64,000 bases of DNA from Guyanagaster necrorhizus (GCF_019112545.1 NW_025064883.1:1252100-1316099); one strand, 5' to 3'; counted from the first letter of the stretch, positions 15,753 to 28,083 are shown. Notes: generated by a model not told the origin, from the sequence alone. Translations and numbers: made by a program.

Positions 15753-16987
15753 TTATTCCTTTTCATTCTCCCAAGTTTTGGCAATGAGTGTATCCGCAAA
15801 ATCATACATTCTAGAAATACAGCCAACATAGTCTTCACAATCACTGGGTAATAAAAAATGCTCTTGATCTTCGATGTTCGATATCTGTTCATTGCATGTG
15901 TACGTGTCATTCCGTGTTCCCCACCTTGGGAAATTCCGCCCTTGGCTCCAGCATCGTCTCACCCCAGCTGAGCAGCTTCAAGAGACCCACTAACTTCACT
16001 TCCTTCGCCTGACTGAGGCTCTCCAAAATTGCGGCATTCATCTCGCCTGCTGTTTTCAGACGCTGCGCAGGTGATAAAAGGTCCGATATTGGCGTCGGCG
16101 TTGACGATGTCGACTCGAACGCCAAGAGAGCCATGGTTCGTTCCAGCTCCGTTAGGAACTCCGGGCTCTCCTCGCCACGGGGTGCCAATTCCTCCTGTGC
16201 GAATTGCAGGGCGTCGGCAATTTGTCCATGACGTATAAACTCTATCAACTTCTGTTGCTGTAGATGAAAGTATAGTGCCGGATTTGTGTCCAATATCTAT
16301 GGAATGCATCAATGATTTTCCGGCCAACAAAAGAACACAGAAAACGAAGGAGCTCATATTGAAGACTGAAGTTTTGGTTGAGTCTCCTCACCGACCCGAA
16401 GGTCTAAGAGTGGTGCATGAAAAGTTTAATCTTTTGTTCCCCCATCGAGGAAAACTTGACAGAAAACACACACGCACCTCCGGATTGAGATCATTGACGC
16501 GAGTGATGGCGTCCTCCACGTCACCACGTTGTAGAGCTTCGCGAATATTCATTCGGCTCTCAATGCTCTCAAAATCAACTGGCGGCGTTAGATTGGCCTC
16601 TTGGCTAAATTCCTCAGCAGCAGACTTGTACCCCTCAATAACGAGGTAATCCATGATGAGGCGGTTAAGGTCCCTGCCAAGCGACACCGTCAATTCACTA
16701 TTAACAAAGGATCAGAGCATATGAAGATTCAGATAATAAATGATTTTTTTTGTGCTCATCAAAGAATTCAGAGAGATTCCCATTGGTTTTATCATCACAG
16801 AAAGGCATGGGGAATAGAGGACTCACGTTTTGGATACCTGAACCTCGTGCATACGGCGGTCCCATTCTTCATCGCGTATTCGTAGCTTCGATATGGATGT
16901 AGGTGCAGACTGCTGGATCAAGTCAACGCTGGTCACAAATGTGCCCACGGACTCACCATGAAGAAAACGACCAGTGAAAAATTTCAT
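15753..16987 (-). CDS. GID8: GID8, CTLH/GID E3 ubiquitin ligase complex subunit
   Basis: Four exons (introns 16698-16826, 16297-16477, 15885-15924) give 294 residues. After an N-terminus ending DEEWDRRMHEVQVSKTE comes a LisH motif (LNRLIMDYLVIEGYKSAAEE), then CTLH (IREALQRGDVEDAI) and CRA segments: LDTNPALYFHLQQQKLIEFI, FAQEELAPRGEESPEFL, LERTMALLAFE. This order and spacing match human GID8/yeast Gid8, a scaffold subunit of the GID/CTLH ligase. The C-terminal exon (ISNIEDQEHF..WENEKE) is not conserved as far as I can tell. Two introns (181 and 129 bp) are much longer than others in the window, while the last is 40 bp. Divergent from the nitrilase by 156 bp. Confidence 0.88.
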
Positions 16988-17143
16988 CCTTTTATGGCAA
17001 CCCACTCGCTTGATTTAGGGCAGGTCAAACGATCCTGGGTACGGTCCGGACCGGTATTTGATCCGAACATCTGAAGGTCACGACATTATCTCGATACTGG
17101 AGCATCCAATGCCCGGACTCTTTCTTTGTCACCCTCAACTTCA

Positions 17144-18351
17144 ATGGTGCAACACACAGTGCGCGCTTCCGTAGTGCAAACTTGCAGTCAGGCGTACAAT
17201 TTGGACGCTACACTTCAGAAATTGGAAGAACTTACTCGTTTGGCAAAGGATCGCGATGGCTCGCAGCTTGCCGTATTTCCTGAGGCCTTGTAAGATTTCT
17301 CTGGTGACTGCGAACTATGCTGATCTTCATTATTGGTAGTATTGGAGGTGTTACTAATTATTTAGAATATATGTGTTAACTGATCGATTTCAGGATATCC
17401 CAAAATGTCCACCTTTGGTGCTGTCGTAGGCCTCAGGGCAGCCCAAGGACGAGACGAGTTTTTACGTTACCATTCTGCTGCTATCGAAGTCCCTTCTTCT
17501 GCGATCTCTCGGATAGAAGCTATCAGCAAAGAAACAGGTGTATTCCTTGTTGTCGACGTAATCGAACGAGACGGTGGAACGCTGTATTGCACTGCTGTTT
17601 TCATAGACCCAGAACAGGGTTATATCGCCAAGCACCGCAAACTTGCGCCCACTGCATCTGAACGATTGATTTGGGGACAGGGAAATGGATCTACCCTTTC
17701 CGTAGTTGAAAAAGATTTCGGATCTTTAGGCGGAGCTGTGGTTCCAACCAAGATCTCGGCGGCAATATGCTGGTACGCTGCGAATGTTGCAAATTGAATT
17801 GTCTGACATCTCTGACCTCATGCTTCTTGAAGGGAGAATTACATGCCTTTACGTTCGTCCTACACAGTGGTGGATCTTAATCAGTCCATTAACCCAATGT
17901 GCCTTATCAGTGCGTTATTTTTACTACTCAAAAGGAGTCCAGATCTATTGCGCACCAACTGTGGATGGCCGACCTGTGTGGCAGAATTCCATGATTCACA
18001 TTGCCCTTGAGGGGCGTTGTTTCGTCCTTGCAGCCTGTCAATATGCAGAAGAGAAGGATTACCCTGTTGATCACGCGGTTGCAGACGTTTCAGCACGTAA
18101 CCCTCAGAATGTTATGATTGCCGGAGGGAGCGTCATTGTCAACCCTTTGGGTGAGGTGTTAGTTGGCCCATTACTGAAAGGGGAGGGCGTCTTGACTGCC
18201 ACTTTGGACTTGGATGATTGTGTTCGTGGAAAATTTGACTTGGACGTTGTTGGCCATTACGCTCGTCCCGATGGTAAATTTTTGAAATATATGTGAATTA
18301 TTGCTAATGTCCACATCAACAGTTTTTAGTTTCTCGGCGAACCTACAATGA
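17144..18351 (+). CDS. Nitrilase (carbon-nitrogen hydrolase, aliphatic nitrilase/cyanide hydratase type)
   Basis: Six exons, 314 residues. Introns: 17290-17339, 17348-17393, 17773-17832, 17853-17910 and 18274-18322. The catalytic triad is intact: Glu47 in FPEAFIGGYPKM, Lys134 in KHRKLAPT and Cys177 in ICWENYMPLLR. The motif around Glu47 is assembled only if an 8-nt exon (17340-17347) is used, and the block after the catalytic Cys needs a 20-nt exon (17833-17852). The enzyme hydrolyses nitriles to acids and ammonia; the substrate cannot be told from the sequence. Length fits the nitrilase branch. Divergent from GID8. Confidence 0.9.
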
Positions 18352-18623
18352 TTTTCAGGGTTTCTATGATCAAGACAAGACCTGTATTGATTTCAGGAAT
18401 ACAAGTAACATGACGTTACTCCCTTTGTGACTGATTTGTCCTTTGTCTTGTCGATGCTGCAGTCTACAACAAAGTTTGAACAATGAATGTTTCCAGGTGG
18501 CAGTCGAAGCAAGCCAAGGTCATTATAAGAAGGCTAGCTAAAGGACAATACCTGCCAACAGTTAACGCTCAGAGTTCAACGTTGCAACGACTAACTATAC
18601 TTGACCTCTTCATTCTCAACATC

Positions 18624-19193
18624 ATGGAATCCGCAAACGCATACGCCGCGGCATTGTCTACACTGCTTTCGCGTCGCGCCGCAACGGCAAGCTCGCTCCA
18701 GGGGCCATCAAAACGCCCTCGAGCTATACCGGACGTATTCGGGAAAAAATACAACCCCATGTGCCGAAAGATGTTAGGAAAAGGTGCATTCCTGAAGGAC
18801 GAAACTCTGGTTCGGGCTAAAGACGGCAAAATCATTCGGTCACCGGAGACAGAATCGCAGTCAATGACAAGACTCGTTCAGAACGGGAATACGCGCCATG
18901 GCATTCCACGTCATGAGTGCCCTGACTTCGGCGGACATGCAACAAGGACGGGGGAGGACGGGGCACCATTTCAGACCACGTATGACTTAATCCATGTTGA
19001 CACGTCCTCAACACGGCTGGATGTGATGAATGGAACATTAGCCATTGCTGAGGATTGCCTGGAAGGATATGGAACGATGTACAGTTATACGGGGAACGGA
19101 CTAAACGTGGAGATTGACGTCGATCCATGGCAACTATCCGAGGAGAACAGAATATTCGACATGTTCATCAACGTGGAGGAATGCGCTGCATAG
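18624..19193 (+). CDS. Uncharacterised protein, single exon
   Basis: An uninterrupted frame of 189 residues from ATG 18624; an in-frame ATG at 18483 would give 236. I favour 18624 because the upstream residues look non-conserved and an AT-rich TATAAG element lies near 18522. The protein starts MESANAYAAALSTLLSRRAA, is mostly polar, and shows GKGAFLKDETLVRAKDGKI and an acidic C-terminal half (NVEIDVDPWQLSEENRIF). No signal peptide, membrane segment or known domain is visible. Codon use resembles the neighbours, so it is probably real. Confidence 0.55.
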   Translation: MESANAYAAALSTLLSRRAATASSLQGPSKRPRAIPDVFGKKYNPMCRKMLGKGAFLKDETLVRAKDGKIIRSPETESQSMTRLVQNGNTRHGIPRHECPDFGGHATRTGEDGAPFQTTYDLIHVDTSSTRLDVMNGTLAIAEDCLEGYGTMYSYTGNGLNVEIDVDPWQLSEENRIFDMFINVEECAA

Positions 19194-19651
19194 GGGGAAA
19201 GAAGGGTCTATGATTAGACGCCCATAATGACACAACCGTACCGTACTAATGCCTTTAAAATTTTAATACTAGATATACTTTGTTGGAATTCGAGAGGAAC
19301 ACCTCAAGGCGAAGAGATCATGACCGCGCGAAGAACGCGTGTGAGCCAAAATTAAAAAAAGACGACAGGGAAAATGGGCAACAATGACGAGCAAGAAGAG
19401 ACCTATAACGTGGGTAAGCGCTTTCTAGATGGGAGTAGAAACGGCTCATTTACATACGTCGTAACCGAGACGCTGTTCCTGCCCCAAGCCTAAACTCGGA
19501 TTAGTCGCCGAGCTCAGTTGCCGACGCCACCTTAGCCAAACAGCGCACAACTTCTTTCCTCCCATCGTGCCAGTCGTCTTCACTGTAATTTTTTACTTCC
19601 CTTCTCGCTCTCTCCTCCCTTCCTCTTACACCCTTTCTTTATTCTTCACAG
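19194..19651. promoter_or_regulatory. Intergenic region and septin promoter with pyrimidine-rich tract
   Basis: This 458-bp gap holds no gene. The last 90 bp before the septin ATG are strongly C/T-rich (about 19575-19645), the CT-rich core promoter/leader style common ahead of well-expressed fungal genes. No TATA box is evident. Confidence 0.45.
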
Positions 19652-21372
19652 ATGGCCGATTCATATTCTTCCTCTCGCAATGGCGACATCTCTCCCAATG
19701 GGTTGGGAAACGGCTCAAGTCCATCACTCGTTCCGACTCAGACTGCTGCGCTTCTATCGAGTGTCATTCGCAAAAAGCTGATGGGCTACGTCGGTTTTGC
19801 CAATCTTCCCAATCAAGTGCACAGGAAGAGCGTGAGGAAAGGGTTCCAGTTCACTGCAATGGTTGTTGGTATGCTCCCGTTTTTCTTCGATATCTTAATC
19901 ATGCACTTGTCTTTTCTCACCATATCATTCTCTGTTTTCTAGGCGAGTCAGGCTTGGGAAAGTCGACACTTATCAACACCTTGTTTAACACGCCATTATA
20001 CCCCCCCAAAGAGCCTCTGCCCCCTTCGGCAGAGCGTCCGAAAACCGTCGCTATCGAGAGCATTGGGGCCGGTTAGTCCGCTGCTTATCATGTTCTCTTC
20101 TTTTAACCTCTTTTTTACGTGTAGACATCGAGGAGAATGGCGTGCGGCTACACTTGACTGTTGTCGACACTCCTGGGTTCGGTGACTTTGTTAACAACGA
20201 TGAGAGGTCTGTCGCCTCTATCTTCTCTCTTATCTCTATCTGCTCACCGGCCATCACAGCTGGAAGCCCATCGTTGAGAACATTGAGTCGCGGTTTGACT
20301 CATATCTTGAACAAGAGAACCGTGTCAATAGGATGAAGATTGTCGATAATCGCGTTCATGCTTGTCTCTACTTCATCCAACCCACTGGTCATTCGTGAGC
20401 ATCCTCTTATTTCCGTTCCAGAATTTTTTGGGTGACCAGACATACAGATTGAAACAGATTGATGTCGAATTCATGCGCCGCCTGCATACCAAAGTCAATT
20501 TGATCCCTGTCATTGCCAAGGCGGACACTATGACTGATGAAGAGATTGCGGAGTTTAAGGAGCGGGTCAGACACATCTGCAACATCTTTTTTTCAGTCTT
20601 CTGACGCCACTCCGTCACAGATTCTCGCTGACATTGCTCATAATAATATTCACATCTTCCAGGCCCCTACGTATGATAACGAGGACGAGGAAACGATTGC
20701 TGAGGCAGAAGAAATTGCCGGCAAAATTCCTTTCGCCGTTGTTGGCTCTGACAAGCTCGTGAACACACTCGATGGCCGCCAAGTGCGTGGACGTGCATAC
20801 CCTTGGGGGGTGGTTGAGGTTGACAACGAGGATCACTGCGACTTTGTCAAGCTGAGACAGATGCTTGTTCGCACTTACATGGAGGAATTGAGGGAGTACA
20901 CCAATGATGTGCTATATGAGAACTGGCGAACAGAAAAGCTTCTCAGCATGGGTGTTGCTCAAGATTCTACCGTATTCAAGGAGATCAAGTGGGTCTTTCA
21001 TGGTGACCCTCCCATATTCGTCTAATTTGTGATTTCTAGCCCTGCCGCAAGACTGCAAGAAGAACGTGTCATGCACGAGGCGAAGTTGGCCAAGATGGAG
21101 GCAGAGATGAAGATGGTCTTCCAACAAAAGGTCCAGGAGAAGGAGTCCAAGCTCAAGCAATCAGAGGAGGAGCTCTACGCCCGTCACAAAGAGATGAAGG
21201 ATGCTCTGGAGAAACAGCGCGCCGATCTCGAGGAGAAGAAGAAGCGAATCGAAACCGGCCGACCGCTGACTCCCGAAAAGAACGCGGTATGTCCTTTGGA
21301 TGGCTTGCGAGATCTGCCGAGTTGACCATTTTTTCATAGACGGGTCGCAGGAAGGGATTCCTCCGCACTTAA
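19652..21372 (+). CDS. CDC3: Septin, CDC3 class
   Basis: Eight exons, 442 residues; introns 19869-19942, 20072-20124, 20207-20259, 20395-20447, 20566-20620, 20989-21039 and 21287-21339. The septin GTPase domain shows G1 [10 protein letters not shown]3 DTPGFGDF and G4 AKAD, plus the septin element ([21 protein letters not shown]). [20 protein letters not shown] just before the GTPase and [13 protein letters not shown] in the C-terminal coiled coil point to the CDC3 group. Septins assemble hetero-oligomeric filaments at the bud neck, septum and hyphal tips. The final exon is only 33 nt ([10 protein letters not shown]). Confidence 0.93.
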
Positions 21373-21741
21373 GATTGCGGCCAACGTCCGGAATCCATAT
21401 CATCTCTTTAATACATCACGGTTTTGTGCCATGGACATCATTTCTTTCTTTTCTTTGTTACATATGTACGACACATTTTTTCTATGGTGCCTTTAGTATT
21501 AACGTTTTTACTTGGTCATTGTGAATTCCTACACTCTTTTACTCGGATATCCTCTTTACTGCTATTCTTTAGTATGCTTTTCAACGAGTTCTTGTGTATG
21601 CATGGAGGTTCCCGTTGGCCAGAGAATATACCACTGTTTTCGCTCTGCCACTGAAGTCAACAATGCTAAACTTTGACGTGATGCGGTGAATTATTCTCAG
21701 CCACCACATACTCTGCTTTCTTGTACTTTACACTCTCTGCG
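21373..21741. other. Intergenic, septin 3' region and MTR10 promoter
   Basis: 369 bp between tandem genes. It is T-rich at 21430-21580, consistent with a 3' UTR/downstream region, and no conserved frame is visible. Confidence 0.4.
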
Positions 21742-24700
21742 ATGGACAACATCCAGCCGCTACTGTCTGTGCTAGACGTATTCACCCGAGCACCAGACAA
21801 AATATCACTGGAGAATGCCAATACATGGCTTCAAGACTTCCAACATTCTGTTTGTCTTTCGCTGTGGACGTCCTTCGACAATTCCCTGACTCTCCATCCG
21901 CCATTGTCGTAGTCAGAAGCCTGGGCAACCTCTAATGTCCTTCTCCTTTCTCCCGATGCACCCTCGGCAGCAAAGCTTTTTGCTGCACAGACCTTCAGAT
22001 CCAAGGTCAGCTCCTTACATTCATTTCGTTCTCTGCTAAGGCTGCTACTCAAGGTCACCTACGATCTCCATCAAGTCGATCCAGCTAATCTGTCGTCATT
22101 GCGTGACACATTACTGACAGCTCTGGGGAGTTACCAGACTGGGCCAAGGACCATTATCGTTCAGCTATGTCTCGCACTGGTCGGTTTAGCCGTACAGTAT
22201 CCAGCCTGGGATAACGCCGTGCAAACCATGATTGATATGTTTGGGAGAGACCCATCATCTGTTCCCGTTTTATTACAGTTCCTTACGCTTCTACCTGAGG
22301 AGCTGAGCAGTAGCACAAGATATCCGGTTTCCGTGCGTATCTTCTTGCGATCTTACGAGATGCCTTCTTTATGAATGATCAACCCTAGAATGAAGACCTC
22401 CGTCAACGGTCCAATGCTCTACTTACTTCCCACTCCAAGCAGGTCATCGAGTTGTTAGCAATGTATTTGCAGGCTCCTGGTGCGTTCCATCGTTCCTGGT
22501 CTCACCAATAAATGTCATCTAGAATCCCACAGTTGTAACGACTACCGTACAGGAGCAGGTGTTTAATTGTCTTCGAAGCTGGCTGGTCGCGGGGGAAATT
22601 AGTCCGTCAGTTTTGGGCAAGACGGCTTTATTCTCGTTCGCGTTCGATGCACTTGCCTCCGACCAGCTTTTCGACTCAGCCGTCAATGTCATATGTGATC
22701 TTATTCACGAAACACAAGAAGTTGACTCCAATATGCCTGTCATCCAGCTCATCGTTCCCAGAGTTATCGCGCTGAAGCCCCAGTTGACTAAAGAAAGAGA
22801 AGATCCGGAGAAAATAAGAGGCTATGCTCGCATCTTCTCAGAGGCAGGCGACACGTACCGGCTGCTTCTGATACAACACACAGAGGCGTTCTTCCCCATC
22901 GTGGAAGCGATTGGAGAATGTTCGGCGTACCACGACCTCGACATTGTCCCTATAACTTTCCCCTTCTGGATGCGCCTGGCAAATAATTTGTCAAAAAAAC
23001 CATCTATCCCCCCCCTCTTTTTGAATGCCTATCAAGCACTTGTAGGCGTTATCATCGACCATCTACACTTTCCTCCAGACTCTACACCTTTATCTGGACA
23101 AGAAGCGGATGACTTCAGGTCCTTCCGACATGTCATGGGTGATACGCTAAAGGACTGTTGCATCGTCCTTCGCCCTGATACGTGTTTACTCGCAGCATAT
23201 GATCGTATTGCTGTAGCGCTCAATCGTAGAAACAACGTTTCATGGCAGGAAATTGAAGCGCCTTTGTTTGCGCTCCGGTCTATGGGTGCCGAGGCCGTCC
23301 CTACCGACGATGTGGCTGTTCCAAAAATCATGGATCTTATACCAACGCTACCAGGCCATCCAAAGGTCCGCTACGCGGCGTTGCTAATCATATCTCGGTA
23401 TACAGAGTGGATTGACATGCATCCGAATTATATTTCCTTCCAGTTACAATATATATCGGCCGGTTTCGATATCCCGGACCCTGAAGTCAGTGCTGCTGCC
23501 GGTGTAGCTCTCAAATACATGTGTCAAGATTGTAGACAGGTGCACTATATCTCTCCTCCCTCCAGTAGTTCCAAACCTCATATATATGTCACAGCATCTT
23601 ACCGAATTTTTGCCTACCCTCCATACGTTCCTCAAATCTTCTGGGGCGAAATTGTCCCAGGATGACAAACGTCAAGTATATGAGGCCATCGCATACGTCA
23701 TTTCTGCAATGCCAATGGAGAGAGCTGCTGAATCATTGCGTACTTTCTCTGTTGATATCCTGTCGGGGGTACATGATGTGACGAATCAAGCTACTGTGAT
23801 GAAAGACGAAATGCAGAACGCTTGCGGTAAGTTATGGTACTGCTTTTGCCCCTAAGATTATTCATGCTATTCTTTCAGATGGTCTTGAAAATCTGGAAGC
23901 CATGCTGTGTGTTATTCAGAGCTTCGGCGAGGACTTGCCTATTGCCTGTCAAAACACGTGTGAGCAAACCTGGGCAGTCTTCGACAACTTCTTGACAAAG
24001 TATGGTACGGAATACGAAGTGGCGGAAAGAACAAATCGAGTTCTGCGCCGTGGTATCACGTTTTACGGGCAAGCTGCGCGGCCTGTGGCAGTTTCTGTGC
24101 TGACGAAGATGTCGTACATGTTCGACACTAGCCAAGTATCCAGCTACCTGTGGATTGGTGGCAAGATTGTAGAAGGATTCATTGCGGAGGGGGAAAATGC
24201 AATTCAGACGGCCTGTCAAGATATTTATGAGCGATCTACGCAAAGAATGATAGCTCTTCTCCAGACGAAGCAGGCTACGGAGATTCCTGATGGTAAGTTT
24301 TATTTACTTGATCGGGCACACTTCGATATTCACATCTTACATCCAGTCCTGGAGGATTATGTGCATCTCATGAGACATATATTACAGCATGCCCCCGATA
24401 TTTTCTTCCAATCACCCGCGTTTCCAATGGTCCTGGAGGCTTCTATGGCCGCTCTGACGGTCGTCTACGACTCTATTGTCGATGTCGCGTTGGACCTTTT
24501 CCATGACATTCTAACCCATGAATGTTTATCACCCTCACCCTCTACTCCTTCTCCCCATCGCGCTGCACATGCCACGGCCATTCAAAGTGTTCTACAGAAA
24601 GAGGGTTATCAGCTGGTGGGGCACCTGCTTGATGGTCTGGTGGGTGATTTCTATGAGGAAATGACGAACAGCGTGGTGTTGATATTCCGATCAACGGCGT

Positions 24701-24975
24701 ACCTTCTTCCGTCCGAACTTTTATCGTGGCTGACCCCCATACTACAACAAATACCCACAACGAAGGTACCTGCGGAGATAAAAAACGAATTTCTTTCCGA
24801 AGTATCACGGTACGTCGCAAACGTTTCCTGATTTTTGAGCGGCCTAATGTGTGTGGGCTCCAGGGCGATTAATGAGGGGCAGTTTGATAAGATCAAGTAT
24901 GCCATGTTGGCGTTACGACGTGGGTCGAGGAAAGCACGGGAGAGGCGGCGGGATGGAGCAGCGTCGTTCCGATGA
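21742..24975 (+). CDS. MTR10: Nuclear import receptor Mtr10 / transportin-3 (importin-beta family)
   Basis: Nine exons, 932 residues; introns 21850-21912, 22006-22053, 22333-22388, 22480-22532, 23540-23594, 23827-23878, 24293-24346 and 24810-24863. The protein is all-helical HEAT-repeat sequence throughout. The start resembles importin-beta N-terminal repeats (SLENANTWLQDFQHS, WATSNVLL), and the middle shows VRYAALLIISRYTEWI and QDCRQHLTEFLPTL, typical of Mtr10/TNPO3. This receptor imports SR-type RNA-binding proteins into the nucleus and releases them on RanGTP. The C-terminus is basic (RRGSRKARERRRDG). The largest exon, 1007 nt, holds the central repeats. Confidence 0.88.
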
Positions 24976-25254
24976 TGATGGGGAATTAGTGTACCTCGAA
25001 TTATTTTCCTCGATATGATATTAATTAGGTAGGTAAAGAGTAGGCAAGTGAATGTAAAGTGTACGAAATCGTACCCCAGACTCGGCACGAAATTGCGGGG
25101 AGGGCGGGTTATCCTTGTGCAACCGTGGACCAGAGTCGTCCAGGCCAAAAATAAAGCCAAACACTTGAGGGTGAGCGGAAGTCCGTGTTCAGTCCGTGTC
25201 ACTTGGCGGAGGCTATATCTTGACTATCTCTCTTTTTTTTTCCTTTGCAGCGCA

Positions 25255-26737
25255 ATGTTTCGACGTTTTGGACAGTCTGTCCTGCTAAACAGTAAGCGCA
25301 GGATCGCTTCGCTGACCGTATCCGCTTATTTACTTGGTCGTCATTGCCAGATGGACGCCGGACGTTCTCCCAGTCTGCGGCTCGTAGAAGTTATGAAGAC
25401 ACCGCGAAGAACTTGCTCATCAACAAGGATACCAAGGTCCTTTGCCAAGGCTTCACCGGGAAGACCGTCAGTCCCCTTTGTCCTGCCATTTTTTTTTCCC
25501 CTACCGACAGCCAGCCGCTACACAGGGTACTTTCCACGTAACGGAAGCGTTGGCGTATGGCACCAAAATGGTGGGAGGCGTGTCCCCCAAGAAGGCAGGC
25601 CAAACACATCTTGGCTTGCCTGTCTTTGGCAGTGTGAAGGAGGTACGTCGCGTCGTCGTTCGCTGGTGGCCAAGTCTGATGACTTCGTATGTATAGGCAG
25701 TAAGAGAGACCCAACCCGACGCTACCGTCCTCTACGTTCCCCCACCCACTGCTGCCGATGCTATCATTGAGGCTATCGAGAACGAGATTGGCTTGATTGT
25801 CTGTATCACAGAGGGCATTCCCCAGGCTGATGAAATCCGGGTTCGTCCTTTATCCTGTCTTGTCCGTGTAACACGGAGTGACCACTGTGCAGGTCATGAA
25901 TGCGCTCAAGAGCCAGTCAAAATCCCGCCTTGTTGGTCCCAATTGCCCTGGAGGTGCGTTCCAGACCAGTTGTTACGTAGTGACGAGAGACACTTATTCG
26001 GTGCGGCCCAGTTATCAATCCTCTGGGATGCAAGATGGGTATCCAGCCTGGCCACATTCATACACCCGGAAAAATTGGTGAGTGCATTACTTTGTTGTCT
26101 GTTTATGGGTCTGACGCGTCTCTTAGGTATCGTCTCCCGCTCCGGAACCCTGACATACGAAGCCGTCGCGCAAACCACTGACGTTGGCTTGGGCCAGACA
26201 TTATGTGTGGGTATTGGTGGCGATCCCTTCCCTGGCACACAGCACATCGACGTGATCAAGGTCTTCCTCGATGACCCTCTAACAGAAGGTAATATACAAT
26301 TGACGGACTGTTCCCGTATTTCTCACGTTTGCTTTTCAGGTATCGTCATTATTGGCGAGATTGGTGGTTCCATGGAGGAGGAAGCCGCCGAATATCTCGA
26401 GAAATACAACAAGACCCGGGCAGTTCCTAAACCAGTCGTGGGCTTCATTGCGGGACGAACTGCTCCTCCCGGGCGTCGCATGGGCCACGCTGGTGCCATC
26501 ATTTCGGGCGGAAAAGGTTCCTCTTCCGTCTTTTACAGTGTGTTTTAAATTAATCACCTAATTGTGACAGGTGCGGCATCCGACAAGGTTGCTGCTCTCA
26601 CCAACGCAGGCGCCATTGTGACCGACAGCCCCGCGAAAATTGGAGCTGAAATGCTGAAAGTGAGCATTACCGCCATGGCTATATTTGACCTTTGTCTGAT
26701 CGTGTTACAGGCCATGAAAGCTGCGGGATTGGTGTAG
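25255..26737 (+). CDS. LSC1: Succinyl-CoA ligase alpha subunit, mitochondrial
   Basis: Ten exons, 331 residues; introns 25292-25350, 25467-25525, 25643-25696, 25841-25892, 25954-26011, 26078-26126, 26289-26339, 26517-26570 and 26660-26710. The N-terminus ([24 protein letters not shown]) is a mitochondrial presequence. The CoA-binding part shows [14 protein letters not shown] and [14 protein letters not shown]. The ligase part shows [21 protein letters not shown] and [16 protein letters not shown], where the His is the phosphorylated active-site residue. With a beta subunit encoded elsewhere it makes ATP or GTP from succinyl-CoA in the TCA cycle. Only 55 bp separate its stop from the next tandem ATG. 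Confidence 0.95.
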
Positions 26738-26792
26738 ATTTTGAAATCTAGATATTCACTTACATAATGTATCATCTTGAACTTGGACTTTG

Positions 26793-27619
26793 ATGTCGTC
26801 GTCTAAGAAATTCGACGATGCTGCATCGTATCTGTCGAATGCGTCGTCGCTGGCAAGTATTCCGTCGTCGACGAGGCTCGAGGTTGCGTGTGTCATACTA
26901 CAGCAACGCTCAGATCCTAATTGTTTGATAGCTCTACGGACTGTTCAAATATGTCACCGTAGGAGCAAGCCCTGGCAGCAGTCGGCCCTCGATATTTGAT
27001 ATGACCGGGCGAGCAAAATGGGATGCATGGAACGCGAGCGGAAAGAAGTGGTCCACCGCCGAACAAGCGGAAGCCCGATACTTGGAATTGGCCCAGAGTT
27101 TAGGCTGGACGGAAGGCAACCAGGTTGAAGCGTCCAAGGCTGAACAAAAGCCCGACGATGACAGTATCTGGGACGACGACGGCACCGCGCCGAAGTCGGG
27201 GCGAGGTTTGGGTATCACTGTCAGCAGCATGGTGGCGCCCGTTGAGGTCGTTAGTGACGACCTGCACGGGCTGGCGGTGTCTAATCAGATAGCAAGGCTG
27301 GCGGCCCTTTTGAAAGAGGAACTCGAGCTGGATCTGGATGCTCAGGATGAATATGTACGTCGCAGAGGGATTCTTGGAGCACGACATTCACGTTGTTGCA
27401 GGGATACACGGCTCTACATCTTGCAGCAGACCGTGGAAATACAGCCATTGTCAAGATTTTACTGGACCAAGGCGCGAATGCAGCACTAAAGGTAGGTCTG
27501 TTGTAATGTCTGCAGGCATTCCTATTGATACATATACTCAGGACTCGGACGGGTTCTCCGCATCTGAACTCGCTCGTATAGCCGGCCACAGCGACATCGT
27601 GCAACTACTATCTTCTTGA
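26793..27619 (+). CDS. Acyl-CoA-binding / ankyrin-repeat protein (ACBD6-like)
   Basis: Four exons (introns 26883-26931, 27355-27401, 27492-27541) give 226 residues. The N-terminal 90 residues resemble an acyl-CoA-binding domain: FDDAASYLSN, LYGLFKYVTVG and AKWDAWNASGKKW, the last being the family's helix-4 KWDAW motif. After an acidic linker come two ankyrin repeats: GYTALHLAADRGNTAIVKIL and DGFSASELARIAGHSDIVQL. This layout is that of ACBD6, a lipid-binding protein for long-chain acyl-CoA. The 55-bp gap to LSC1 leaves little room for a promoter. Convergent with bS16m: the stops are 28 bp apart. Confidence 0.85.
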
Positions 27620-27647
27620 CGCTCCTTCGCCTACAGGTGAATCGCCG

Positions 27648-28083
27648 TCACGAGGTCGCCTCTGCAGCCGGCGTCGTCTCTGCTGTCATCTCCGGCGTCG
27701 ACTCGGACGATATGGGAACCTCCGGTGTAACAGGATATCCGGGTTGGAGGCGGGCGGCTGTCGAGTATGGAGAATCTGGTGACAGTATCTTTCCCTAGCT
27801 AGGAATTGAGAATAAACAACGGATGCACCGAAAATGAACGCACTGCTTCCAACAGCTTGACCACTGATTTGCTGGGTACTGCGCCTACACTGAGCCAGTA
27901 CCGTATCCTGTCCACGCTCCATTCAACCTTTTTCTCGTCTTGCCCAGGACGCAGATTTGGGTCATAGATGCCCAACAGCTCTGCAGGCTTGGCATTCCGC
28001 GCCTTGCGTTGATTTATGGCAACGAGATGGAGAATTCGACGGTTACGGACCCCATGCATCGCAAACCGAATTCGCATCGGCAT
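27648..28083 (-). CDS. MRPS16: Mitochondrial small-subunit ribosomal protein bS16m
   Basis: Two exons with intron 27795-27843 give 128 residues. The start MPMRIRFAMHGVRNRRILHL, then ELLGIYDPNLRPG, and VDRIRYWLSVGAVPSKSVVKL follow the bacterial S16 fold closely. The second exon (GKILSPDSPYSTAA, then a Ser/Thr/Glu-rich tail ending AAEATS) is typical of fungal mitochondrial S16 extensions. A second ATG two codons downstream could equally serve. It is a small-subunit mitoribosome protein. LSM5 ends 100 bp upstream on the same strand. Confidence 0.88.
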
